Origin: Acinetobacter sp. LoGeW2-3
GTDB taxonomy: Bacteria > Pseudomonadota > Gammaproteobacteria > Pseudomonadales > Moraxellaceae
Direction: 5' to 3'
Assembly: GCF_002688565.1 (NCBI RefSeq)
Contig: NZ_CP024011.1
Span: 1,364,001 to 1,428,000, forward strand
DNA: 64,000 nt
A program made the position numbers and the translations under genes. Under the pieces are notes generated by a model. It was given only the letters and a program-made list of their open reading frames with translations. It was not told the origin of the DNA and did no database searches. Positions 20,742 to 30,522 of the stretch are shown here, one piece after another (position 1 is the stretch's first letter; each line of letters starts with the position of its first letter).

Positions 20742-22046
20742 TTAATTATCAAGCGATTCTAAACGAATTCGTACAATTTCGCCATGAATAACAGGAAGAG
20801 CTTGAATTTGCTTTAACGCTTCATCCATTTTCGCTTCCTTAACTGGATCAGTCAGGATCACGATAGGAATAAGGTCTTTAAGGCGAGACTGCTGCAGGAT
20901 GGCATCTATGCTGATGCCATTACGGCTCAGAATAGAGGTTACTTCCGCCAGCACGCCAGTTTGATCTTCAGCATTGATACGGATGTAGTAACCCGTAGTC
21001 ATTTCTTCGCGTGGCAGGATTGGTAAGTCACTTAAGCTTTCAAAAGCCAGTTGTGGAATCGTACCTGCACCATCTTCGGTATAAGAGATGTCACGAACGA
21101 TGTCCACCACATCTGCAACCACTGCAGAAGCTGTAGGGCCAGCACCGGCGCCTGCGCCGTAGTACAGTGTAGGGCCAACGGCATTGGCTTGAACCAGAAC
21201 AGCATTTTTAACGCCGTTAACATTGGCAATCAGCTGTTCTTCAGGAATCAGAGTAGGGTGAACACGAAGTTCGATACCGGTTTCAGCACGACGGGCAATA
21301 CCCAGGTGCTTGATACGGAAACCAAGATCTTCAGCATATCGTACATCTTGTGCAGTAATTTTGCTGATGCCTTCAGTAAAGACTTTGTCAAACTGTAGTG
21401 GAATACCAAATGCAATAGAAGCAAGCAACGTCAGTTTATGTGCGGCATCAATACCTTCAACGTCAAAAGTTGGATCTGCTTCTGCATAACCCAGTTCTTG
21501 TGCTTCTTTGAGTACATCTTCAAAGGCACGACCTTTATCACGCATTTCAGTCAGGATGAAGTTACCTGTACCGTTAATAATACCCGCAAGCCAATCAATT
21601 TTGTTGGCTGCCAGACCTTCACGCATCACTTTAATAATTGGGATGCCACCTGCCACCGCTGCCTCGTAAGCAATTTGCACAGCGTTGTCATCAGCAAGTT
21701 TGAACAATTCATTTCCGTGTTCAGCGAGCAAGGCTTTGTTCGCAGTTACGATTTGTTTGCCATGCAGAATGGCTTCTTTAATGACTTCATAAGCAGGATG
21801 GATGCCACCCATCACTTCAACCACAACATCCACATCTGGCTGACGTACGATATCGAGCAGATCCGCGCTTTGCTTGATGCTGTCATCGAGTTCTAGATCT
21901 GGACGTGGACGACGGGTACCCACATAAGTAATTTGAATTTCACGACCGGTGCGACGTTTAATCTCAGCAGCATTTTCTTTTAATAGTTTAAGGGCACCAC
22001 CACCCACAGTACCAAGACCGAGGATTGCCAGACGAACTGGTTTCAC
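20742..22046 (-). CDS. hom: Homoserine dehydrogenase
   Basis: A 434-residue NAD(P)-dependent enzyme at the branch to threonine and methionine. Rossmann start 'VRLAILGLGTVGGGALKLL', the catalytic homoserine domain ('GIINGTGNFILTEM', 'GYAEADPTFDVEGIDAAHKL') and a C-terminal ACT domain (about 350-425) for threonine feedback. The GTG at 22046 is preferred: GGAG lies 6 bases upstream, whereas the open frame to 22058 would begin before that site. Not fused to aspartokinase. Confidence 0.95.
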   Translation of the reverse strand: MKPVRLAILGLGTVGGGALKLLKENAAEIKRRTGREIQITYVGTRRPRPDLELDDSIKQSADLLDIVRQPDVDVVVEVMGGIHPAYEVIKEAILHGKQIVTANKALLAEHGNELFKLADDNAVQIAYEAAVAGGIPIIKVMREGLAANKIDWLAGIINGTGNFILTEMRDKGRAFEDVLKEAQELGYAEADPTFDVEGIDAAHKLTLLASIAFGIPLQFDKVFTEGISKITAQDVRYAEDLGFRIKHLGIARRAETGIELRVHPTLIPEEQLIANVNGVKNAVLVQANAVGPTLYYGAGAGAGPTASAVVADVVDIVRDISYTEDGAGTIPQLAFESLSDLPILPREEMTTGYYIRINAEDQTGVLAEVTSILSRNGISIDAILQQSRLKDLIPIVILTDPVKEAKMDEALKQIQALPVIHGEIVRIRLESLDN

Positions 22047-22152
22047 GTCACACTCCAAATATAAACAGTTTTTTACGAGAGCCTAGATCATAGCTAAAAA
22101 AACGCGCTGACTCTAGGGCGATCTCAGAATATCTTTACGTATAAGATAAAGT

Positions 22153-22180
22153 TAAATAACTCATTAAAATGAGTTATTTA
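22153..22180 (-). terminator. AT-rich terminator hairpin overlapping the dsbC stop
   Basis: A perfect 12-bp inverted repeat, TAAATAACTCAT / ATGAGTTATTTA with 4-base loop, includes the dsbC stop codon (22174-22176). The tail is only moderately T-rich. Confidence 0.6.
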
Positions 22181-22989
22181 AGGCGGTCTAAAAGTTCAGA
22201 GGTTGACATATAACCACCGAGGTAAACGCCTTCTGAACTGTAGACACCAGGTGTACCATTTACGCCGATGTTCAGGCCCATTTGATATTGATCTTTCACA
22301 GGATTTTTGCAGGTCGCTGGCGTAATTGATCCACCGGCAATCGCGGTATCGAAAGCAGCACGGCGGTCTGAATTACACCAGATCGCTTCCATGGCTGGCA
22401 TATGTTGTTCGCCACGTGGCCATGCGATATAGCGAACTTCAATGCCTTTAGCATTCATTTCATCCATCTGTTCATGGAATTTATGGCAGTACGGACAGCT
22501 GACATCGGTAAATACATAGATCACATGCTTGGCTTTGTTGCCTTTGGCTGGGTAAATCAGCAGATCTTCAGCTTTTAGTGCTGCAAAGATTTTTTTATTC
22601 ACATCGGATTGCAGAGTTTCACTGACATTGTGCAGCTGCTTGTCGCCCAGACGGATCACATCACCCTGAATAATGTATTTACCATCACTGGTGGCATAGA
22701 CAGAAGACATGCCTTCCAGACTCACCCAGAACAGATTCGGTACTTCAGTAGTTTTTATATCTGTGATTTTTGCTTTAATCCCAGCTTTTTTGAAATGACC
22801 TTCTAGCGTTGAGATCAGACGTTGCTGGGCATTACGTTCTGATACAGTAGACGCTTCACCCGTCGCTGGTGCACTTGCAGTTAAAGTATCGGACTTTTTA
22901 TCGTTTTGATTAGAGTTGGAGCAAGCAGTAAGGCTAAAACCTGCAGCAAGCATACACGCGATAAAGAGGCTGGAGCGGGCAAATGTCAT
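22174..22989 (-). CDS. dsbC: DsbC-type thiol:disulfide isomerase, predicted lipoprotein
   Basis: A 271-residue DsbC/G-type protein that reshuffles wrong disulfides in the periplasm. An N-terminal dimerisation region (about 53-130, 'RLISTLEGHFKKAGIKAKIT') precedes a thioredoxin fold with active site Cys165-Pro-Tyr-Cys168 in 'FTDVSCPYCHKFHE'; the cis-Pro region 'GVNGTPGVYSSEGVYLGGY' is present. The signal peptide ends in a lipobox 'SLTAC' (Cys23), so the mature protein is probably membrane anchored, unlike soluble E. coli DsbC. The xerD-dsbC neighbourhood is conserved in gammaproteobacteria. Confidence 0.9.
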   Translation of the reverse strand: MTFARSSLFIACMLAAGFSLTACSNSNQNDKKSDTLTASAPATGEASTVSERNAQQRLISTLEGHFKKAGIKAKITDIKTTEVPNLFWVSLEGMSSVYATSDGKYIIQGDVIRLGDKQLHNVSETLQSDVNKKIFAALKAEDLLIYPAKGNKAKHVIYVFTDVSCPYCHKFHEQMDEMNAKGIEVRYIAWPRGEQHMPAMEAIWCNSDRRAAFDTAIAGGSITPATCKNPVKDQYQMGLNIGVNGTPGVYSSEGVYLGGYMSTSELLDRLK

Positions 22990-23086
22990 GGATAACCCTT
23001 TTTGTTCTTAGATAAAAATAGATGCCTAGCATAACAAAAAATAGTTTGCAGGTTGAACTTCTCTGTACACGCTGTCAGTTCAAGCC

Positions 23087-24004
23087 TTAGGCGCGTGGAT
23101 GATGCGATGCATGGAGTTGCTGCATACGAACTTGCGCCACATGGGTATAAATCTGGGTGGTCGACAGGTCACTATGACCCAATAGCATCTGGACTACACG
23201 CAAATCCGCGCCATGATTCAATAAGTGCGTGGCAAAGGCATGGCGTAAAGTATGCGGCGACAGTTCAGCCTGGACTCCGGCCTGTAGCGCATAACGCTTG
23301 ATCGCGTACCAGAAATTCTGTCGGCTCATGATGCCGCCATGCTGGGTCAGAAATAGATAGTCCGTTGCTGTTTTATATAGCTGTGGACGTGCTTCATTCA
23401 GGTATTTCTCGATCCATTCACAGGCCACTTGACCCATTGGTACCAGACGTTCCTTATTTCCTTTACCAACAATACGTAGATAACCCTGTTTTAAGTTGAT
23501 GAGTTCTAAGCGTAGATTCAGTAATTCTGTCACGCGCAGACCGCAGGCATACAGGACTTCGAGCATCGCCCGGTCGCGTAAGCCGAGTGCTGTATTGATA
23601 TCCGGTGCATTAATTAGCGCTTCGACATCAGCTTCGGAAAGATCTTTCGGTAAGGCACGTCCGAGTTTTGGCGTCTTGTGTGCGGCAACCGGATTGTCAT
23701 TTCTGAGTTTCTGTTCACGTAGAAATTTATAAAACGAACGCAGGGCGGACAAACAGCGTGCGATTGAACGCGGACTTTTTTGTTGTTTGGTCAGTTCAAT
23801 CAAGACATCCGAGACATCATCATGATTCCACTCTGGTAAAGCTTTATTTAAACAACTACTACATTGAATTAAATCAGATAAATAGGCATTTCGCGTATGC
23901 GGGCTCACTGTTTGAGCAATCAGATAATCACGATAACCGTGCAGAAACTGGGCATTTTCTGGAATCTGGACAGGAGCAGGAATACGGGGCTTTTTATTCA
24001 ACAT
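23087..24004 (-). CDS. xerD: Site-specific tyrosine recombinase XerD
   Basis: A 305-residue recombinase that with XerC resolves chromosome dimers at dif. The SAM-like N-terminal core-binding domain (about 16-105) is followed by the catalytic domain with all residues: Arg157 ('CGLRVTELL'), Lys181 ('VGKGNKER'), His251/Arg254 ('HTLRHAFATH'), His277 ('LGHSDLSTT') and Tyr286 ('TQIYTHV'). XerD rather than XerC is favoured by 'PSASxxRCLSALRSFYKFL'-type sequence and by dsbC downstream. No att site or mobile element is nearby, so this is the housekeeping enzyme. Confidence 0.93.
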   Translation of the reverse strand: MLNKKPRIPAPVQIPENAQFLHGYRDYLIAQTVSPHTRNAYLSDLIQCSSCLNKALPEWNHDDVSDVLIELTKQQKSPRSIARCLSALRSFYKFLREQKLRNDNPVAAHKTPKLGRALPKDLSEADVEALINAPDINTALGLRDRAMLEVLYACGLRVTELLNLRLELINLKQGYLRIVGKGNKERLVPMGQVACEWIEKYLNEARPQLYKTATDYLFLTQHGGIMSRQNFWYAIKRYALQAGVQAELSPHTLRHAFATHLLNHGADLRVVQMLLGHSDLSTTQIYTHVAQVRMQQLHASHHPRA

Positions 24005-24122
24005 GGGCGTAGCAGCTTAGTAGGCTAAATCAATCATTTTGATGGATATCCTGCACTGTAGTGCAATTTAAGTTGGATGTCGATCTGCTCATAGATCAGG
24101 CAAAAATGAAATTAAACCTTAT

Positions 24123-24152
24123 TTGGTAACTATTCTCATCTGCGTGTATACT
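24123..24152 (+). promoter_or_regulatory. feo promoter with overlapping Fur box
   Basis: A -35 TTGGTA (24123-24128) and -10 TATACT (24147-24152), 18 bases apart. TGGTAACTATTCTCA (24124-24138) matches the 7-1-7 Fur consensus TGATAATnATTATCA at 12 of 14 positions and covers the -35/spacer, so Fe-Fur would block polymerase. The feoA start is 27 bases past the -10. Confidence 0.6.
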
Positions 24153-24178
24153 GTACAAAAGTCTCAGGAATTTTCGCG

Positions 24179-24439
24179 GTGCGTTTGTCGGATTTGAAAG
24201 TGAAGCAAACAGCCATCATTCGAAAGGTTAATCGAACTACTGATGGTGAGGGCGCTCAACACGATGTCGTGGCGAGTCGCCTGGAAACGTTGGGTTTTGT
24301 GCCTGGCACAGCAGTGCAGGTCATTACTAAAGGTATTTTTGGTGGGGATCCTATTTTAATTCAGGTCGGCTTTACCCGTTTTGCCCTGCGTAAGTCAGAG
24401 GCAGCCAAGATTGAAATAGAAGCTGGAGTGTCGGCATGA
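24179..24439 (+). CDS. feoA: Ferrous iron transport protein A
   Basis: An 86-residue SH3-like protein required for FeoB function. Sequence 'RLSDLKVKQTAIIRKV' and 'RLETLGFVPGTAVQVI' are typical FeoA. The start is GTG at 24179 with AGGA 9 bases upstream. Its end overlaps feoB as ATGA, implying translational coupling. Confidence 0.93.
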   Translation: MRLSDLKVKQTAIIRKVNRTTDGEGAQHDVVASRLETLGFVPGTAVQVITKGIFGGDPILIQVGFTRFALRKSEAAKIEIEAGVSA

Positions 24440-26292
24440 GTGATGCCTTACGTATTGCCCTTGTCGGTAACCCTAACTGCGGTAAAACCTCATTATTCAA
24501 CCATTTAACCGGAACAAGACAGAAAGTTGGCAACTATGCCGGGGTGACGGTAGAGCGTAAAATCGGCCACTTCGCGTTAGCTTCTGGAAAAGCGGTACGT
24601 GTACTGGATTTGCCGGGGACTTATAGTTTAGATGCCACTAGTCCGGATGAAGCAATTACTCGTGATGTAGTACAGGGTAAGATTGCGGATGAAGGACAGC
24701 AGGATGCGTTCCTATGTGTGGTGGATGCCACGAATCTGAAACTGCATCTCGGTCTGGTGCTGGAAATGATCCAGCTCGGTCGTCCGGTGTTACTCGTCCT
24801 GAACATGATGGACGAAGCACGTCGTCGTGGGATGCAGATCAATACCCAAAAACTGTCACAGCGTCTCGGTGTGCCCGTCGTGGAAACGGTTGCTGTGCGC
24901 AGTTCAGGCATTGAAAACCTGATGAATGCACTGGATCAGGGGAAATACGCTGTTCCACAAACCGAAATGACCGGTTTGAGTGGTAACAGTCATCACAAAG
25001 TCGAAAGCATCCTGAAAGATGTGGTGAACTTTGTGGACCAGGAAGATAAACGTACCGATTTCCTCGATAAAATTTTCCTGCACCCTGTGCTCGGTCTGGT
25101 GAGCCTTGCCGTAATGATGTTCGTGATTTTCCAGGCAGTATTCGCCTGGGCGGCACCATTCATGGATGGCATTGAAACCTTCTTTGGCTGGCTCGGTGAG
25201 GTGGTCAGTGACAGTATTGCTCATCCTTTGCTGAATAGTCTGGTTGTAGATGGGATTATTGCGGGTGCTGGTGGTGTCGTGGTGTTCCTGCCACAGATTC
25301 TAATCCTGTTCTTCTTTATCTTGGTATTGGAAGAATCCGGTTATCTGCCGCGTGCTGCTTTCTTGCTGGATAAACTGATGTACAAAGCTGGTCTTTCTGG
25401 TCGTGCCTTCATTCCTTTATTATCCAGTTTTGCCTGTGCGATTCCGGGAATCATGGCTTCACGTACCATTAGTGATCCACGTGACCGTTTAACTACAATC
25501 TTCGTAGCGCCCTTGATGACCTGTTCGGCTCGTCTGCCGGTATATGCATTACTCATTGCTGCTTTCATTCCATCACAATCGGTATGGGGTATTTTTAACC
25601 TGCAAGGTTTGGTACTGTTTGGCCTGTATATGGCAGGTATTCTGAGTGCGCTGTGTGTGTCTTTTGTCTTGAAGTTCTTTAATAAAGACAAAGCTGGCCA
25701 TATGTTATTGATGGAATTGCCAAGTTATCGTTTTCCGGATATCAAGAACGTCTGGATTGGTCTGCTCGATCGCGGCAAGATCTTTATGAAGCGTGTGGGT
25801 GGCATCATCTTTGCGCTATCGATTCTGCTATGGTTCCTGTGTACTTTCCCGCAACCGCCAGAAGGTGCGACTTTACCGGACATCGATTATTCCTTTGCCG
25901 GGATGATCGGTCATTTTATCCAGCCAATCTTTGCACCATTAGGCTTTAACTGGCAGATCTGTATTGCCCTGATTCCGGCTATGGCTGCACGTGAAGTAGT
26001 CGTGGCTGCATTGGGTACTGTGTATGCATTATCAGCAGTCGATGATGATGCAATGTCTGAAGGACTGGCTGCCTTGATTAGTGGCGGCGGTGACTTGGGT
26101 TGGACAATGGCAACTGGGTTATCGTTACTGGTCTGGTTTATCTATGCACCGCACTGCCTGGCAACCTTGGCAACAGTGAAACGTGAAACAGGTTCATGGA
26201 AAACTGTAGGCTTTATGACCGTTTATCTGTTTGGTCTGGCATACATCATGTCATTCCTGACCTATCAAATTGCTTCACACTATTTAGGTTAA
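24436..26292 (+). CDS. feoB: Ferrous iron transporter FeoB (short form)
   Basis: A 618-residue inner-membrane Fe(II) transporter. The N-terminal G domain has G1 'GNPNCGKTS' (11-19), G3 'DLPGTYSL' (58-65) and G4 'NMMD' (about 122); after a GDI region come the membrane segments with the Gate motifs, including the cysteines in 'SSFACAIPGIMASRT' and 'PLMTCSARLPVY'. E. coli FeoB is 773 residues; the difference lies mainly in the soluble and C-terminal parts, and the reading frame is intact. Iron-repressed expression is expected from the Fur box upstream. Confidence 0.95.
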   Translation: MSDALRIALVGNPNCGKTSLFNHLTGTRQKVGNYAGVTVERKIGHFALASGKAVRVLDLPGTYSLDATSPDEAITRDVVQGKIADEGQQDAFLCVVDATNLKLHLGLVLEMIQLGRPVLLVLNMMDEARRRGMQINTQKLSQRLGVPVVETVAVRSSGIENLMNALDQGKYAVPQTEMTGLSGNSHHKVESILKDVVNFVDQEDKRTDFLDKIFLHPVLGLVSLAVMMFVIFQAVFAWAAPFMDGIETFFGWLGEVVSDSIAHPLLNSLVVDGIIAGAGGVVVFLPQILILFFFILVLEESGYLPRAAFLLDKLMYKAGLSGRAFIPLLSSFACAIPGIMASRTISDPRDRLTTIFVAPLMTCSARLPVYALLIAAFIPSQSVWGIFNLQGLVLFGLYMAGILSALCVSFVLKFFNKDKAGHMLLMELPSYRFPDIKNVWIGLLDRGKIFMKRVGGIIFALSILLWFLCTFPQPPEGATLPDIDYSFAGMIGHFIQPIFAPLGFNWQICIALIPAMAAREVVVAALGTVYALSAVDDDAMSEGLAALISGGGDLGWTMATGLSLLVWFIYAPHCLATLATVKRETGSWKTVGFMTVYLFGLAYIMSFLTYQIASHYLG

Positions 26293-26328
26293 TACTGACT
26301 GGAACAGGGCAGTGAAGGGGAGATTGAG

Positions 26329-26580
26329 ATGATTGAAATTCTGATTGTGACCGCACTGGTGCTTTGGAGCGCGGTGGTGGTATTTAAGAAGGTATTTCCA
26401 AATACTTCACGCTCGGTTTTCCTGAAGCTGTCGAATGCTTGCGAAGCCAAAGGCTGGCATACGCTGGCGAAATGGCTGAAACCTGCAATGGCCAGTGGCT
26501 GTGGCGGTAACTGCGCCTGCCCAGCCTCCGAGCAGGAAGTCGAGAAAAAGCCAACCCAACAAGCGGTGAAGTGGAAATAA
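26329..26580 (+). CDS. Small Cys-rich membrane protein of the feo operon
   Basis: An 83-residue protein with one N-terminal hydrophobic helix (about 2-19) and a cysteine cluster 'SGCGGNCACP' near residues 56-65, followed by a charged tail. It lies 36 bases after feoB and ahead of a terminator, in the place of feoC. It is not a winged-helix FeoC; it resembles the small FeoB-associated Cys-rich proteins (in my memory, DUF6587-like). A role in feeding or sensing Fe(II) at FeoB is inference from position and cysteines. Confidence 0.75.
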   Translation: MIEILIVTALVLWSAVVVFKKVFPNTSRSVFLKLSNACEAKGWHTLAKWLKPAMASGCGGNCACPASEQEVEKKPTQQAVKWK

Positions 26581-26595
26581 TTTTCCAGTAAGTTT

Positions 26596-26627
26596 AAAAG
26601 CCATCAATTTTATGATGGCTTTTTTTA
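26596..26627 (+). terminator. Rho-independent terminator of the feo operon
   Basis: AAAAGCCATCA / TGATGGCT stem with 6-base loop followed by seven T. Confidence 0.92.
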
Positions 26628-26662
26628 TGCGATATATACAAAAAAAATCTGCAGAAAGATGA

Positions 26663-28084
<1,422 letters not shown>

Positions 28085-28104
28085 GAAGAACAAGGATTCG
28101 TGAT

Positions 28105-29301
28105 ATGGCTGAGTTTGCTCAGACTGCGATCAATAAAATTACTCAAATCTATGAGCAGTGGGTACCCAAGTTACCCACTGAAGTTAATCCACGTAATGTG
28201 CTGATTTTCTGTGTGCTGGCATTGCTGTGTATTGGTTCGATCATGGTGGCATCAGCTTCGATGCCCTATGCCGAACGGATTAATGGTAATGCTTTTCACT
28301 ATATTACCCGACATGCGATTTCGATCGGGGCCGGGGCAGCAGTGGCCTATGCCACCTATAAGATTCCTTTAAACCGCTGGTTTAACAGTACCTTCTTCCT
28401 ATGGTTTATCACCATTATTCTGCTAGCTGCAGTGCTGGTAGTGGGTACCGAAGTCAACGGTTCCAAACGCTGGATTCGTTTGGCGGGTTTTACCTTGCAG
28501 GCCTCGGAAGTTGCCAAGGTGATGATGGCAATCTTCACTGCGGATTATGTGGTACGCCGGGCTGAAGAAGTCAGGAATAAAATTTCTGGATTAGTACGTT
28601 TAGGTTTTATTATGGGGGCAACTATTCTCTTGGTGATGCTCGAGCCTGACTTGGGTGCGACCGTGGTGATTACCTTAACCATGCTGGGGGTATTTTTCCT
28701 GGCTGGTGCACCATTGGTTCAGTTTGGTTTTGCTTTTGGGGTAATTGTTGTCTCTCTAATTGGTGCGATTTTATTAGAACCATATCGTTTGAAACGTCTC
28801 GTATCTTTCTCGAATCCATGGGAAGATCCACTTGGTTCTGGTTACCAATTGTCAAATGCATTGATGGCCTTTGGTCGTGGCGAATGGGCTGGCGTTGGTC
28901 TGGGACACAGTATCCAGAAAATGTCTTACCTGCCGGAAGCGCATACCGACTTCATGCTGGCAATTCTAGGCGAGGAGTTCGGTTTCCTGGGGATCGCGAC
29001 CATTCTAATCCTGTCTTTTAGCATGATCGTCTGTTGTATTCGTATTGGTCATCGTGCCTTGAAGAATCATTATCTGCGCGCCGGTTACCTGGCTTACGGC
29101 ATCAGTATCATCTTCCTGTTACAGGTGCTGGTTAATGCCGGAATGAATATGGGCATGCTGCCAACCAAAGGTTTGACCCTGCCATTTATTAGTTATGGTG
29201 GTTCTTCCCTGATTGTGTGTGCCATGATGATCAGTCTGATTCTCAAGATTGATGCGACCACACGTGAAAGCAATCCAAGCCGTGAGGAATCAAGCTTCTA
29301 G
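28105..29301 (+). CDS. ftsW: Peptidoglycan glycosyltransferase FtsW (SEDS)
   Basis: A 398-residue SEDS polymerase of septal peptidoglycan, working with FtsI. About ten membrane helices; SEDS motifs 'LEPDLGATVVITLTMLGVFFLAG' and 'NPWEDPLGSGYQLSNALMAFGRGEW' carry the catalytic loop, with 'LPEAHTDFMLAILGEEFG' and 'LPTKGLTLPFISYGGSSL' after. The last two are diagnostic of FtsW/RodA; murD upstream favours FtsW. It ends 12 bases inside the convergent zinc-ribbon gene. Confidence 0.93.
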   Translation: MAEFAQTAINKITQIYEQWVPKLPTEVNPRNVLIFCVLALLCIGSIMVASASMPYAERINGNAFHYITRHAISIGAGAAVAYATYKIPLNRWFNSTFFLWFITIILLAAVLVVGTEVNGSKRWIRLAGFTLQASEVAKVMMAIFTADYVVRRAEEVRNKISGLVRLGFIMGATILLVMLEPDLGATVVITLTMLGVFFLAGAPLVQFGFAFGVIVVSLIGAILLEPYRLKRLVSFSNPWEDPLGSGYQLSNALMAFGRGEWAGVGLGHSIQKMSYLPEAHTDFMLAILGEEFGFLGIATILILSFSMIVCCIRIGHRALKNHYLRAGYLAYGISIIFLLQVLVNAGMNMGMLPTKGLTLPFISYGGSSLIVCAMMISLILKIDATTRESNPSREESSF

Positions 29302-29550
29302 GTTAGATTGTCGGTTCGGGTCAGGCTGGGCATGGTCGAGGACTGTGCTTGGCATGACCGTACCGCAGTGATTGCAACGTACAAAAGCATCCTGAGCTTT
29401 CGATAGCGGAATCAAGGGAATAAAAAATAAAGAAAAATAATTACGCTGTTGTCTCAGTTCATAACCGGCACGCGTTCGACAGACCGGACACAAGAACTGA
29501 CTTTTCTCGATGACTTTGGTTTTTGGGCCAATTCCAAAAATAAAAAACAT
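29290..29550 (-). CDS. Small zinc-ribbon protein of unknown function
   Basis: An 86-residue protein with two CxxC pairs, 'CPVC' (21-24) and 'CNHC' (59-62), separated by a hydrophobic stretch 'NYFSLFFIPLIPLSKAQD'. This is the layout of the zinc-ribbon family found widely in bacteria and eukaryotes without assigned function. Its 3' end overlaps the convergent ftsW by 12 bases. Function not known. Confidence 0.75.
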   Translation of the reverse strand: MFFIFGIGPKTKVIEKSQFLCPVCRTRAGYELRQQRNYFSLFFIPLIPLSKAQDAFVRCNHCGTVMPSTVLDHAQPDPNRQSNLEA

Positions 29551-29599
29551 AGACTGACTTCCACCTGAATTTTTCTTTAGCTTAAGTCAAAACCGCTAC

Positions 29600-30463
29600 T
29601 TATAAATAGTAGCCTTGTAGCTCAGTTGTGTGTGGAATCCGTTCGATATCCCATTGCGCTACTGCCTGTTTTAGCATCCTTTCAGGCGTATCTAGTTCAA
29701 CTTCAGCTTGATGCAGGGCTGAAATTGCCTGTTTCAGTAACTGGGGAGCTTGAGTCAGATCGAGTGCTTGTGCCATGTTCTGTTTAGATAATTTTTGGCC
29801 CTGATCATTCATCGCTAAAGGTAAGTGCATATAGTGCAGGCGAGGGTAACCAAGCAGCTGACCCAGATAAATTTGCCGTTCGGTATTATCCAGTAGATCC
29901 GCACCACGTACCACATGGGTCATGCCTTGCAAGTAATCATCTACCACCACAGCCAGCTGATAATTAATAATGCCATCACGGCGTTTCAGGACAAAATCAC
30001 CCAGATTCTGTTTGAGATTGGAACAGTGATGACCTTGCAACGGATCATCGAAACAGATCTCGACATCTTCGACTTTTAAACGAATCGCCTGATGTTCAAA
30101 GGGTAGCCCAAGATCACGACAGGTATCTTGATAGATATGATTGGAACCAAGCATTTTACGGGTACATTGACAAGCATAGACCAGACCTTGCTGACGTAGC
30201 TGTTCAATCACACTTTCATAAATGTCGAGACGGTCTTTCTGGAAAATGATTTCGGCATCGGGGTCGAAACCAAAGGCATCCATAGCACGAAGAATATGCT
30301 CTTCACTGCCGGGATAAATGCGGGGAATGTCGGTATCTTCAATACGAACCAGCCACTTGCCCTGATGGGCACGAGCATCACAGTAACTGGCGACTGCGGT
30401 AATGAGGGAACCAAAATGCAAAGGGCCGGTTGGCGATGGCGCGAACCGGCCCACATAAGCCAT
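29600..30463 (-). CDS. gluQ: Glutamyl-Q tRNA(Asp) synthetase
   Basis: A 287-residue truncated glutamyl-tRNA synthetase lacking the anticodon-binding domain; it attaches Glu to queuosine of tRNA-Asp. The class I signature 'HFGSLITAVASY' (HIGH-like) and 'KLSKQNMA' (KMSKS-like) are present. Start ATG at 30463 (MAYVGRFAPSPTGPLHF); the open frame up to 30520 translates to 'NNPPLTPPLIKEG', which is an interspersed repeat rather than protein. dksA directly upstream on the same strand matches the common dksA-gluQ operon. Confidence 0.93.
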   Translation of the reverse strand: MAYVGRFAPSPTGPLHFGSLITAVASYCDARAHQGKWLVRIEDTDIPRIYPGSEEHILRAMDAFGFDPDAEIIFQKDRLDIYESVIEQLRQQGLVYACQCTRKMLGSNHIYQDTCRDLGLPFEHQAIRLKVEDVEICFDDPLQGHHCSNLKQNLGDFVLKRRDGIINYQLAVVVDDYLQGMTHVVRGADLLDNTERQIYLGQLLGYPRLHYMHLPLAMNDQGQKLSKQNMAQALDLTQAPQLLKQAISALHQAEVELDTPERMLKQAVAQWDIERIPHTTELQGYYL

Positions 30464-30471
30464 CCTGTTGT

Positions 30472-30505
30472 CCCCCTCCTTTATCAAAGGAGGGGTTAGG
30501 GGAGG
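30472..30505 (-). repeat. 'NPPLTPP' interspersed repeat in the dksA-gluQ gap
   Basis: A perfect 10-bp inverted repeat CCCCTCCTTT / AAAGGAGGGG with a 3-base loop, followed by TTAGGGGAGG, a third related arm. Read on the minus strand in frame with gluQ it gives the peptide NPPLTPPLIKEG, the familiar translation of a dispersed repeat family of many bacterial genomes. Only one copy is seen in this window. On the transcript the AAAGGAGG that could act as gluQ ribosome site lies inside the stem. Confidence 0.7.
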
Positions 30506-30522
30506 ATTATTTCTAGACATGC

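Noticed and set aside
23087..24004. Integrase of a mobile element
   Set aside because: The tyrosine recombinase sits beside dsbC in the conserved xerD position, with no att repeats, cargo or tRNA junction.
25341..25691. Long antisense frame inside feoB, and similar ones in pilR, infB, hom and tolC
   Set aside because: All mirror strongly supported genes in another frame and have low-complexity or non-protein-like composition.
30464..30520. N-terminal extension of gluQ (NNPPLTPPLIKEG)
   Set aside because: The peptide is the translation of an interspersed repeat; the family start is MAYVGRFAPSPTG.
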